Shown in pieces: positions 37,611-46,682 of a DNA stretch of 64,000 nucleotides. How positions within the stretch are numbered: position 1 is the stretch's first letter; each line of letters starts with the position of its first letter. The notes below the pieces were generated by a model. It worked only from the letters and a program-made list of their open reading frames with translations, was not told where the DNA came from and did no database searches. This DNA comes from Mucilaginibacter sp. (GTDB lineage Bacteria > Bacteroidota > Bacteroidia > Sphingobacteriales > Sphingobacteriaceae): contig NZ_JAQBOD010000056.1 in NCBI RefSeq assembly GCF_028288205.1, positions 1-64,000 on the forward strand, given 5' to 3'. Made by a program: the position numbers and the translations under genes.

Positions 37611-39691
37611 TACCCTATCTAATACATGTAGCTCTGATTTTGGCAGTTTGTTTTTCCTTTTACAGATCCCTGTTACACCGTGAAACGTTTCACTCATTGA
37701 ACAGGTACATACTGATCACTTGTTTAACGATGTCCTTTTTATGGCCCTTATTACCTATACCAAGCCAATTATCACTCAGAAAAACCGAAGTATATACCAA
37801 TCTCACGCAGCGTGGTCAAAAGCTTTTAAATAACAAACTCTTTGAAGTTGAAACCCATACCGAACAATCTCATCTACGTGGGTCAAATTCTATTGCCGGC
37901 AATTCAGTCCAGGCAGATGAGCCTGGGATATTTAACACGCGAATAGACATTGAAAAAATAATTTTCTGGCTTTTTATTATTTATTGGCTCGGCGTGGCCG
38001 TTTTTGGATTAAATCTTATTATACAACTGGCAAGCACTATTTACCATGCCTATGCAAAACCGGTCATAATTGATGGCCCTTACAGAATCGTTGAGATAAC
38101 TGCAGATAAGGCACCTTCCTCTTTTATGAATAGCATTTTTATTAACCCGGAGAAATATGATTGGGACACTTATAACCAAATTTTAATTCATGAAAAGATA
38201 CATGTTAGGCAATTGCATAGCCTTGATATATTAATTGGTGAGATAGCTATCGTTTTTCAGTGGTTTAATCCATTTATATGGTTATACCGAAAAGCGATCG
38301 AGAACAACTTAGAATACCTAACAGATGACCTGGTTTTAGCGGATAAAATGGCTGATAAAAAATCCTATCAGCTCAGTTTGCTGAAAGTATCCACTCCTAA
38401 TTACTCGCTTCGAATTTCCACCAATTATAATCAGTCACTATTAAAAAAGAGGATCATGATGATGAACGCTAAAAAATCAAACCTGCATATTTTATGGAAA
38501 TATATTATGCTTTGTCCGGTTTTCATAATGCTGGCAGCTATTTTTAATCAACCCGCGGTTAGTAATACAGTATATAAAGGCTCGGAGGATTATTCAAACA
38601 ATAAAATTAATATTATGATGTTACCCAGCCAATCAAATATCCCCAATGACATGGAAGGTCAATGGGTTGCAACCGTGAATAGTGAAATGGTTAAAATTGA
38701 TCTTAAGAATTCATCTGCTGATCATAGAATCTCCAATAGCGCTACTTTTCTTAGGAAAGAAATTTCAAGTTTCCCTATCGATAAAAAAAGTGATTTTCAT
38801 ATAAAACGTGATGCCGGTACAATTTTTTTTAATGGGCAATTTGATAGTGTACAAGGTAACGGCAGTTACAAGTTTGTGGGGAATCAGGTCTTCAAATCAA
38901 CCTTAAAAGGATCGGGGATTACGGATATTGAGGAAAGTGATTTATTTAAATACCTGATATTAAATGTTAAATTGGACTTCCTTAAAGAGCTGCAAAGTTT
39001 AGGCTATAATAACTTGTCTAAAGACCAGTTGGCATCCCTAATTGTACTGCACATTGATTATGCTTATTTAAGTTTTTTGAGCCGGGCTGGATTTAAGCAT
39101 ATTCCTCTGCAAGTGCTTGTATCAGCAAAAGTAATTGGGGTTGATAGCGCTTATATCAAGGAAATAGTTAACGCCGGCTATAATAATTTGGATTTAACTC
39201 AAATTATAAATTTAAAGATGCATGGCGTAGCTGCTGCTTACCTCGCTAAGCTTTCCGGCTCGGGATCTTATGGCAAGACAAATAGCCCATCTTCCGGCAA
39301 ACCAACTCCACAGGAAATAATTACAAGCAAAATTATTAGTCAGGATACCGTCCACAATTTTAATGTAGCCGGTAATATTGCTATTGATGATCAAAAATTT
39401 CAGAAAATCCCCCTGCCCCTTGCTTTTATTAAAAGTTATGAGAATATCGGATTTAAAAATTTATCCCAAAATGAACTTTATTCTTTAAGGACATTGAATA
39501 TAACACCAGAATACATACAGGCTATTAAGAATTGCGGATTTAACGATATCACTGTGGCTAATTTAACCTCATTAAAAATCTTGAACATCACACCGGAATA
39601 TATAAAAAGCTTTCAGGAGTCAGAACATAAAAACGTGACCATTAAGGAGCTTCTATCATTCAAAATCCATAACGTAACCGCTAAAATTTAA
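37607..39691 (+). CDS. M56 (BlaR1-like) membrane metalloprotease sensor
   Basis: 694 residues. Membrane helices fill the first 145 residues and the zinc protease motif is H195-E-K-I-H199 (LIHEKIHVRQLHS). A further membrane segment lies near residues 300-320. The extracytoplasmic part is long and includes repeats of the type NITPEYIQAI / NITPEYIKSF. BlaR1-type proteins sense an outside ligand and trigger repressor cleavage; the partner is the BlaI gene just upstream. The sensed molecule is unknown. In this cluster it could be the exported peptide or cell-envelope damage, so immunity is a reasonable guess. Confidence 0.9.
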   Translation: MIPYLIHVALILAVCFSFYRSLLHRETFHSLNRYILITCLTMSFLWPLLPIPSQLSLRKTEVYTNLTQRGQKLLNNKLFEVETHTEQSHLRGSNSIAGNSVQADEPGIFNTRIDIEKIIFWLFIIYWLGVAVFGLNLIIQLASTIYHAYAKPVIIDGPYRIVEITADKAPSSFMNSIFINPEKYDWDTYNQILIHEKIHVRQLHSLDILIGEIAIVFQWFNPFIWLYRKAIENNLEYLTDDLVLADKMADKKSYQLSLLKVSTPNYSLRISTNYNQSLLKKRIMMMNAKKSNLHILWKYIMLCPVFIMLAAIFNQPAVSNTVYKGSEDYSNNKINIMMLPSQSNIPNDMEGQWVATVNSEMVKIDLKNSSADHRISNSATFLRKEISSFPIDKKSDFHIKRDAGTIFFNGQFDSVQGNGSYKFVGNQVFKSTLKGSGITDIEESDLFKYLILNVKLDFLKELQSLGYNNLSKDQLASLIVLHIDYAYLSFLSRAGFKHIPLQVLVSAKVIGVDSAYIKEIVNAGYNNLDLTQIINLKMHGVAAAYLAKLSGSGSYGKTNSPSSGKPTPQEIITSKIISQDTVHNFNVAGNIAIDDQKFQKIPLPLAFIKSYENIGFKNLSQNELYSLRTLNITPEYIQAIKNCGFNDITVANLTSLKILNITPEYIKSFQESEHKNVTIKELLSFKIHNVTAKI

Positions 39692-39761
39692 CTAACGCTT
39701 ACTTCTCATTAATATTAATTAAACGAAAGCAAAAAAAAATCGATTTCTAATACCAATTACC

Positions 39762-42170
39762 ATGGCAAAACAATTGATTTACACAGTCTTATTCTTGCTT
39801 CTTGGAAGCAACTTGGCATGGGGTCAGAATATAAATATTATTGTAAAGGACAGTGTATCCAATCAGCCCCTATCCTACGTAACTGTTTCTGTAAAAAGTA
39901 TTAAGGATTCAACCAAAACGGTTGTTCTATTAACTGATAAAATTGGAACGGTCGCCGCACCATTCTATGAACTTGGGGATTTACTTAAAATATCCTTTGT
40001 AGGTTATAAAACGAAATTTTACAGGATAATCAACAGCAACCCGATTTTAATAAGAATGCAGGAATCATCAACAGTACTAAACGGGGTTACTATTACTGAG
40101 AAACCCGCATCTGTTGTCCAAATACCGGAAGGTTATGTGTATAACATAGATAAATCAACTGCTGATATCAATGTTAATACAAGCCAACTGTTAAAGAAAC
40201 TGCCTGGAATGACACCAGAACAAAACGGTGAATTACGACTTTTGGGCCGACCGGTAATATTTTATATTGATGGAAGGCCATCCCTGCTATCCGGAAATGA
40301 ACTAAAGACTTACCTACAGTCCTTAAATCTGAATGATGTCAAAAACATTAAGGTACTGTCAAATCCGGGAAGTAATTATGACGCCTCCGGAGGAAGTATA
40401 ATTGACATTTCAACAAACAAAAATCTTTTAAAGGGAATGTCGTATCGAATTGATGGAAACGGAGCCACTCACGACAAATATGGGGGCGCTGCAGCTATTA
40501 ATTACAAGTCGAACGCCTATACGGGTAAGTATAATTTCAATTTTGATCATAGCAATTACTATAACAACAGCGGGTATACTCAACACAACAAAAATTCCCC
40601 GGATTCAATTTCAAATTATCAGTTCCGAAGTGAGACTAATGACAATCCAACAAGAAATATTGGCATCAACTTAAGCAATGATTTTGCGATTAATAAAAAT
40701 AACACTGTTGGCTTTATTTTGAAATACAACCAATTTGAACAGCTACCATCGCTCACTTCAAGCGTGTTAAATACATTACAAAGCAATGGCGACTTAAGCA
40801 GCGTTCAGAAATTAGACCGGCTTGATCAGGCAGATTCAAAAATTTACTACATTGACTTCAATTATCGAAGTATATTAAGCTCCAAAGGAAACAGTTTAAT
40901 TTTAGATGCTTATTACTGGAAAAGACATATTAACAACAATTTCAGCATTAATCAGGAAGACAGTTTTCTCTTAAGTAATTCTAATAGCAGTTATCTCACA
41001 TCCAATATCTCCAATCAGGATCTTGCTATTAAAAGTGTGGTTATCAACTATAATCAGTCAATAAATAAATATGTAAAAATGATCGCCGGCGGAAAATTGA
41101 CGGATTTTTCTATAGATGGTAATTTTAATAACAATATTTATGATGCGACTTTACCAGGTTATGTTGCAGACCCGAATCAAACTTACGATTTAACCTATAA
41201 AGAAAATGTATATGCTTTATTCCTTAATTTGAATGGGAATTACAAAAAGCTCCAATATTCAGCAGGATTGAGAGGCGAAGGCACTTCATTGGATCTAAAA
41301 ACAACAAGAGGTTATAACACTGAAAATCAAAATAATTACTTCAATTTATTTCCAAGTGCTGCTCTTACCTATACACTTAGTAAAATAAGTACGCTGTCAT
41401 TGTCCTATAGTAAAAGAATATACCGGGTATCTTATTCTCAATTAAATCCGATAAATTTCAGAATCGATCCGTCCACATCACAGGAAGGCAATCCCGCACT
41501 TACACCTTCAAGAACAGATAATGTAAGTTTTACTTATAGTTTGCAACCGAGCAGTAAACATTCTTATACATTTACCGGATCTTTTTCAAACGAAACTAAT
41601 CCATATACATGGATTTTACTTCCCGATGCTGCTCAGGGAACGTACATCAACCAGCCACAAAATTATAAAACGTTTAAGTATCTTAGTGTAAATTTTTACA
41701 CCCAACAGGTGCTTAATAAAGTAATTAGCCTTAATCTAAACCTGTTTGCGAGCCGACAAATCTACGATTTAAGCAATTTGAACCTACCTGATCCCAATTC
41801 CGTTAATAGCTACAGAGGATCATTAAGTACCGATTTCAGATTCTGGAAAAATGCAGTTTTTGAAATTTTTGGAAATTTCAAATCAAAAACTACGTTACCT
41901 TTCGGAACGGGTGGTACCTATCAATATATCGATTTTACTTGTAGCAAACGTTTTTTAAACGATGCTCTTTCGGTTACGCTAACATTGAATGACGCGTTTA
42001 ATCTTAATAAAAACAATTACCAAAACGATTCGCCTTACTATACAAATTCAGGCTATTTAAAAAACGAATCACGAATTGGTCAAATAGCGCTGTCATATCG
42101 ATTTGGGAAAACAAAGAAGAATAATATTAATGATTTTAATACACAAGAAGATAGCAGGTTCAAAAATTAA
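39762..42170 (+). CDS. TonB-type outer-membrane beta-barrel protein
   Basis: 802 residues with a signal peptide (KQLIYTVLFLLLGSNLAWG). A carboxypeptidase-like regulatory domain (about 25-100), a plug-like region (STADINVNTSQLLKKLPGMT, then YIDGRPSLLSGNEL) and a C-terminal barrel (OMP_b-brl_3 type) follow. It is most similar in layout to outer-membrane proteins that follow M56 sensors. It may import or bind the peptide product or pass it outward. A RiPP-linked role is inferred from position only. Confidence 0.85.
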   Translation: MAKQLIYTVLFLLLGSNLAWGQNINIIVKDSVSNQPLSYVTVSVKSIKDSTKTVVLLTDKIGTVAAPFYELGDLLKISFVGYKTKFYRIINSNPILIRMQESSTVLNGVTITEKPASVVQIPEGYVYNIDKSTADINVNTSQLLKKLPGMTPEQNGELRLLGRPVIFYIDGRPSLLSGNELKTYLQSLNLNDVKNIKVLSNPGSNYDASGGSIIDISTNKNLLKGMSYRIDGNGATHDKYGGAAAINYKSNAYTGKYNFNFDHSNYYNNSGYTQHNKNSPDSISNYQFRSETNDNPTRNIGINLSNDFAINKNNTVGFILKYNQFEQLPSLTSSVLNTLQSNGDLSSVQKLDRLDQADSKIYYIDFNYRSILSSKGNSLILDAYYWKRHINNNFSINQEDSFLLSNSNSSYLTSNISNQDLAIKSVVINYNQSINKYVKMIAGGKLTDFSIDGNFNNNIYDATLPGYVADPNQTYDLTYKENVYALFLNLNGNYKKLQYSAGLRGEGTSLDLKTTRGYNTENQNNYFNLFPSAALTYTLSKISTLSLSYSKRIYRVSYSQLNPINFRIDPSTSQEGNPALTPSRTDNVSFTYSLQPSSKHSYTFTGSFSNETNPYTWILLPDAAQGTYINQPQNYKTFKYLSVNFYTQQVLNKVISLNLNLFASRQIYDLSNLNLPDPNSVNSYRGSLSTDFRFWKNAVFEIFGNFKSKTTLPFGTGGTYQYIDFTCSKRFLNDALSVTLTLNDAFNLNKNNYQNDSPYYTNSGYLKNESRIGQIALSYRFGKTKKNNINDFNTQEDSRFKN

Positions 42171-42298
42171 CTACTTAGGTTATTCCAATTTACAGAAACA
42201 ACTTCTTCGGTAAATGAGAATAAATATTAAATGGAATTATCAATTCTGCACAGTATTTACCATTTTACCTTACTCACAATTTCTATATTCCCTATTTC

Positions 42299-42377
42299 CG
42301 GGATAAAAAGGCAAAAATTCGGGATATATCGATATTCACCATTACGAAAATCTGTTTAAACATTAGTTAATTTAGGT
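42299..42377 (+). promoter_or_regulatory. LytTR-like operator C with -7-like box
   Basis: CGGGATA at 42299-42305 and 42320-42326, exactly 21 bp apart. TAATTTAGGT starts 48 bp after the second core, at 42368. It is the same layout as operators A and B. It lies 150-220 bases before the acetyltransferase gene at 42526. Confidence 0.65.
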
Positions 42378-42525
42378 CTAATTTTTAACTCCGTTTTCAT
42401 TTTCGAAATGTAGTGTATGTAATTTATAGTTAACAAGCTCAAATATACCTTAAGCTTTCTATTTTTTATAGCATCCCATTTCACCCAAGATGTGCAGAGG
42501 GGTATTAATCTATTTTTAATCCGTT

Positions 42526-43092
42526 ATGGTTAAAGCAAAATTGGTAGACAAGACATTAGTAATAAAATTGCTTACACAATCTTTTAAGGATAATCAAAGT
42601 GTAAATTATATTGTTCGTCATACTAAGAACAGACTAAAGCACATTGAGGCATTAATGGACTATTCTTTTGAAATGTGTTCCATTTTCGGCGATGTTTGGA
42701 TTTCTGATGACCGTAAAGCCTGCGCCTTGGTATTGTATCCCGATGAAAAACGAACCACCCTTAAAGCTATCATATTGGATTTGAAAGTGATCTTAATGGC
42801 GATTGGTATAAGTGGCGTTAGGAAGGCGATTGACCGTGAAGCCAGAATCAAGGCTAAACAACCAAAATTGCCGATGGCCTATTTATGGTTCATTGGTGTT
42901 GACCCGTCAGCGCAACACAAAGGAACTGGCACCAGGTTACTTCAAGAAGTCATTGCTGACTCCAGAAAAAAAAAGCTGCCGATATTTCTGGAAACGTCCA
43001 CTGTGTCGAACATCCCATGGTATGAACACAATGGTTTTAAAGTGTACGAGGAACTTAATTTGACATATACTTTGTATTTTCTAAAGAATTAA
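42526..43092 (+). CDS. GNAT-family N-acetyltransferase
   Basis: 188 residues of the GNAT fold. Motif A is LWFIGVDPSAQHKGTGTRLL (acetyl-CoA pyrophosphate loop, HKGTGT), then FLETSTVSNIPWYEHNGF, the usual C-terminal motif. It would transfer an acyl group to an amine of a small molecule or peptide. Operator C upstream links it to the LytTR regulon and hence the RiPP region. Peptide N-acylation or self-protection is possible. The substrate is not evident. Confidence 0.88.
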   Translation: MVKAKLVDKTLVIKLLTQSFKDNQSVNYIVRHTKNRLKHIEALMDYSFEMCSIFGDVWISDDRKACALVLYPDEKRTTLKAIILDLKVILMAIGISGVRKAIDREARIKAKQPKLPMAYLWFIGVDPSAQHKGTGTRLLQEVIADSRKKKLPIFLETSTVSNIPWYEHNGFKVYEELNLTYTLYFLKN

Positions 43093-43139
43093 TCTCCCAA
43101 TCCTACTAATATCTTCACCTACCTTGTAATCAACCATCC

Positions 43140-44090
43140 ATGCTTGTCTTTGGCACACAAATTCACATCGTAACATTTATTTTTATAGTACTGGAAAGCC
43201 TGATGTTGATCTTCCAGTTCTTTTATTATCTGTTCCGACCAGAGGACACTAACCGTTTATGGTATCTGATCCTGCTCGTATTATTACTTTTCTATAACAT
43301 TACAGGCGGACTTTTCCCCGACCCTAAAATTAATATTTACATTCCCACACAAGAAATGATCGCTTACGGCGGCGGCTTTTTGATGGCATCTTACTTTCCC
43401 TTCTATTTTTATAAGGCATTTAACCTTAAATCACTACACTGGCATGCGTTCTATGGTGTGCCTTTGTTCCTGATACTCCCTTATGTAATCTTTTTTGTGA
43501 TTGTTTACGCTATCAATGGCAACCTGAATGTTGACATCAGGTTCGGCATGATCGTTCCTTTTATTTATGCAATAGTATTGCTATGGGTAATGTTCGCGGC
43601 AATTCGTAAAAAACATGTAGCGGACAGAAATAACAAACAATACCTCGAAGAAATTGCCATGCATTGTGCAATAAGTCCTTGGGCAGCCCTGGCTTTTTTC
43701 GGATTTGTAGAGGAAAGCCAACTTATTGAAGTGTTATGCACGAATACGGGCATTATAGCAATTAGTTTTTTATTTATCTGGAAATCTATCAAAAAGGCCA
43801 GGTGCGAATACAGGTACTTATTAAAGCTAAATATGGAGGGCACTAATCCCAAAATCATTCAAGAAAACTTTAGCCATTACCAGTTGACAAAGATGGAAAT
43901 AGAAATCGTTCTGCTGTTGCTGCAAGGGTTTAGTAATAAAGAGATTGCCGATCATCTGCATATATCTGAAGAAACCGTTAAAAAGCACATCTATAATACA
44001 TTTAGAAAGACAAAGGTTAAGAACCGTCAAGCCCTGTTCCATAAAGTGCAAAATGTCCATTTTAATGTATTTTTAGCTCTTATCCTATAA
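43140..44090 (+). CDS. LuxR-type HTH protein with membrane-spanning N-terminus
   Basis: 316 residues. Six or seven hydrophobic helices in the first 215 residues form a sensor. A C-terminal LuxR HTH follows (YQLTKMEIEIVLLLLQGFSN, then KEIADHLHISEETVKKHIYN and FRKTKVKNRQALF). It lies immediately before rteC and the tra operon, so it may control transfer genes. The last two genes of the cargo and this gene are on the same strand. The likely signal is unknown. Confidence 0.88.
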   Translation: MLVFGTQIHIVTFIFIVLESLMLIFQFFYYLFRPEDTNRLWYLILLVLLLFYNITGGLFPDPKINIYIPTQEMIAYGGGFLMASYFPFYFYKAFNLKSLHWHAFYGVPLFLILPYVIFFVIVYAINGNLNVDIRFGMIVPFIYAIVLLWVMFAAIRKKHVADRNNKQYLEEIAMHCAISPWAALAFFGFVEESQLIEVLCTNTGIIAISFLFIWKSIKKARCEYRYLLKLNMEGTNPKIIQENFSHYQLTKMEIEIVLLLLQGFSNKEIADHLHISEETVKKHIYNTFRKTKVKNRQALFHKVQNVHFNVFLALIL

Positions 44091-44100
44091 ATTACCACTT

Positions 44101-44165
44101 TTTTGGTAGCAGAAATACACGTTTTTGGTATTTTTTTTAAAGATTAGGCATTCTACTTTTGGTTT
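44101..44165 (+). promoter_or_regulatory. TTTTTTGGTA repeats upstream of rteC
   Basis: Three T-rich GGT elements (TTTTTTGGTA ending near 44108, GTTTTTGGTA near 44121-44130, ACTTTTGGTT near 44156-44165). The first two are 22 bp apart. They sit 120-180 bases before the rteC start and could be a regulator site. The spacing is uneven, so confidence is low. Confidence 0.3.
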
Positions 44166-44279
44166 CTGTAACCGATTAAAAATAAAACCTATGAAGAAAG
44201 TTTTACGCATTTCCTGCTAGAGTGAAAGTTGTTGCCAGTGAACCGGCGAGGCGGGTTTTATCAAAAATAATTTTTAAGT

Positions 44280-45140
44280 ATGTTACAAGAACTAAATTCC
44301 CGCCTGTTAAAGCAGTTGGAACAGGATTTGGAACAAGCATCAATCCAAACCAATGAGCCCCTCGAAAAACTTACCAATGCGTTAAAACTTGTCAGGCAAG
44401 CACTTACCAAGTTGAAGGATTTTATAAAAGAGCATCCCTTTAAAAGTCAGCCGGAACAAATCAGCTTTTTCAAGTACACCAAGCCTTCAGTTTACCAATG
44501 GCAGATTTATTACATGGAACTGTACACCATTGAAAATGGCTTTCCTTTCGGGGACGTCGAAAAACAGGTTGACTATTTGACCCAGGAACTTCATTACATT
44601 GAACGGCTTTTTCAGCAGTATGCCTTTTTATATCAATACTATAAACTGGATGCCAATGAACTGGATAGCTTGTACTTTATACGCGGGGCAGAGTTGCAAA
44701 GCTTGCTCTTACCAGCCGTACCAGATGCCGATCCGGGTTTTTCAACAAGCTGTGATTATCTGTTTTCTAAGTTCAAAGCATTTGAAAGGCTAAAAGAATG
44801 GGTAATCTCCAAGCTTGTATTTTTAAAGAGAATCCCGGCCATCCCATATCAATTGACAAATGAAAACAGCGAAATGAACTGGACAGGTGATACCATTAAT
44901 CTCGCTGAAATCGGCATCGGGATTTATCATACCAAACAGATCAATAACGGAACAGCCAGTTTGTCTGATATCTTCCGCTGGCTGGAAGAAAAGTTTCAGG
45001 TAAATATCGGTGTTCCGTCCAAACGTCTTGCAGAACTTCGGAGAAGAAAAAGGCTAAGCCGTACCAAATATCTCGATGAAATGAAAGATAGCGTAGTTCA
45101 AAAACTTGATAAAGAGGACGAATACGAACCTAAAAGGTAA
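44280..45140 (+). CDS. rteC: RteC-domain protein, regulator of ICE excision/transfer
   Basis: 286 residues. It is the RteC protein of CTnDOT-like elements, which there helps activate excision and transfer genes. Visible features: LEKLTNALKLVRQALTKLKD (coiled helix), FFKYTKPSVYQWQIYYMELY, and a C-terminal HTH-like region (LSDIFRWLEEKFQVNIGVPS, then RRRKRLSRTKYLDEM). Located at the head of the tra region as in typical Bacteroidetes ICEs. Confidence 0.9.
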   Translation: MLQELNSRLLKQLEQDLEQASIQTNEPLEKLTNALKLVRQALTKLKDFIKEHPFKSQPEQISFFKYTKPSVYQWQIYYMELYTIENGFPFGDVEKQVDYLTQELHYIERLFQQYAFLYQYYKLDANELDSLYFIRGAELQSLLLPAVPDADPGFSTSCDYLFSKFKAFERLKEWVISKLVFLKRIPAIPYQLTNENSEMNWTGDTINLAEIGIGIYHTKQINNGTASLSDIFRWLEEKFQVNIGVPSKRLAELRRRKRLSRTKYLDEMKDSVVQKLDKEDEYEPKR

Positions 45141-45309
45141 AAAAAGATAACAAGCTTGTTAAAACCATTCATTTAAATAACTGCTCTTCAGATGGTTAAT
45201 ATTTATTCTTGGGTTGACCCTAAATGACTCAACCAAAAATTTGGTGTCTTTGAAAATTTGCTTTTGTAATTCCTGCCGCAATTACGCGGCAGATGTAAAG
45301 CAAAATAAT

Positions 45310-45903
45310 ATGATACTACAACATTTCACCTGGCAGCAATTTCTGATCGCTGCTACAATCTTGACAGCCATTTGGTATGTGGCAATAATCCTGATCTTTT
45401 ACAAGCTACAGATCCAGGATTTATTAAACGGAAGGCGTCAAGCTGATTTGCCCCCTGAACCTTTGTCCCATGCGTGGGATGAGGAATTTGAAGGTGAGCC
45501 TTTAGGTAATGATGACGACCTGATGGGCAAGCCCGCCCTACCTGAAGGCATGACAAGGCTAAGTATGGCACAGTTCGGTTTCGCGCCGCGCTTAAGCGAA
45601 CCAGCAGTTGAACAGGAGGTAAAAGAAAATTGGGAAGAAGATTTTGAAAGTGAGAACACAAATGATAACCGCAAAAGGCAGCAAAGCGTCGTGCCCGATG
45701 TGCTGGAAGAATTGAAAAGCATCTTTCATATTCTCGAAACACAACAAGGCACCAAGCATGATTTCATCTCTTTATTTGCTTTGGTCAGCGCGAAGTATCC
45801 GAAGATCAAAGGCACAGCCAACCAGCAGGCATTGAATGAGTATATACGCGAAAATGTGCTTTTCCCTATCTCAGACAAAGAACTCAGCAATTTGTGGAAC
45901 TAA
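45310..45903 (+). CDS. Membrane-anchored ICE protein (TraD-position)
   Basis: About 197 residues from the ATG at 45310; an upstream in-frame start adding 32 residues was rejected. One N-terminal membrane segment (FLIAATILTAIWYVAIILIF) is followed by an acidic, low-complexity cytoplasmic or periplasmic region and a helical C-terminus (FISLFALVSAKYPKIKG). It sits just before traE. The family is seen in such elements but its role is unknown. Confidence 0.65.
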   Translation: MILQHFTWQQFLIAATILTAIWYVAIILIFYKLQIQDLLNGRRQADLPPEPLSHAWDEEFEGEPLGNDDDLMGKPALPEGMTRLSMAQFGFAPRLSEPAVEQEVKENWEEDFESENTNDNRKRQQSVVPDVLEELKSIFHILETQQGTKHDFISLFALVSAKYPKIKGTANQQALNEYIRENVLFPISDKELSNLWN

Positions 45904-45929
45904 TTATTAACGGCAAAAACTTTTTCATC

Positions 45930-46313
45930 ATGATAAAATCGATCAAATCCCATATAAAAGAAGTGAAAGCAGCTTTCACCAATCCTATTCCATACCCTCC
46001 CAAACAGCAGGCGCTGTTCAAAACCTTAATGTTCGCCACCTTATTATTAACCATCAATTTCTGCTTTGGGCAAACCGGTAACGGCAACAGCGGCATACAG
46101 TCGGCTACAAATGAGGTCAAAGGGTACTTTGCCGATGGCTGCAGCCTGATGTATGCCATCGGTGCCGTAGTTGGCATTATAGGGGCAATCAAGGTTTTTA
46201 ACAAATGGAATGCAGGAGAACCGGATACCAACAGGGTAGCCGCCGCCTGGTTCGGCTCCTGTATCTTCTTAGTGGTAGTAGCAACCGTTCTTAAATCCTT
46301 CTTCGGCGTATGA
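45930..46313 (+). CDS. traE: Conjugation protein TraE (DUF4134)
   Basis: 127 residues from the ATG at 45930 (an ORF start at 45894 overlapping the previous gene was rejected). It has a short N-terminal region, a membrane segment (FKTLMFATLLLTINFCFG) and a second hydrophobic pair (YAIGAVVGIIGAIKVF; SCIFLVVVATVLKSF). DUF4134 proteins are small inner-membrane parts of the type IV channel. It overlaps traF by four bases. Confidence 0.9.
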   Translation: MIKSIKSHIKEVKAAFTNPIPYPPKQQALFKTLMFATLLLTINFCFGQTGNGNSGIQSATNEVKGYFADGCSLMYAIGAVVGIIGAIKVFNKWNAGEPDTNRVAAAWFGSCIFLVVVATVLKSFFGV

Positions 46314-46678
46314 GTATTTACCAGATCAACAAAGGGGTATCAAAACCGATTGTGTTTAAGGGCCTCAAAGCGCAATACATCGCTTACCTGGCTATTGGGT
46401 TAGTGCTGTTACTAATTGGATTCGCTGTACTGTATATCTGCGGATTAAGCCTTTGGGTTACCCTGCCGCTGATCGTTGGTTTAGGTTCTGCTTTACTTTT
46501 TACCGTGTTCCGGCTCAGTCACCGCTTCGGTGAGCATGGCCTGTCCAAGCACCTTGCCAAAAAGCAACTGCCTGATTATCTCAAATGCAATTCCAGGCAG
46601 GTATTTATTAATCTTAAAACTAAGCAAAGCCACCTCTTGAGTGCCACTGAAAAACAAATTAGTTCACGAAAAAAGTAA
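46310..46678 (+). CDS. traF: Conjugation protein TraF (DUF4133)
   Basis: 122 residues with two membrane helices (IAYLAIGLVLLLIGFAVLYI; LPLIVGLGSALLFTVF) and a basic C-terminus. DUF4133 is the VirB3-like component of Bacteroidetes type IV systems and works with the TraG ATPase. The start overlaps traE (ATGA); the stop runs close to traG. Confidence 0.9.
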   Translation: MSIYQINKGVSKPIVFKGLKAQYIAYLAIGLVLLLIGFAVLYICGLSLWVTLPLIVGLGSALLFTVFRLSHRFGEHGLSKHLAKKQLPDYLKCNSRQVFINLKTKQSHLLSATEKQISSRKK

Positions 46679-46682
46679 TGTT

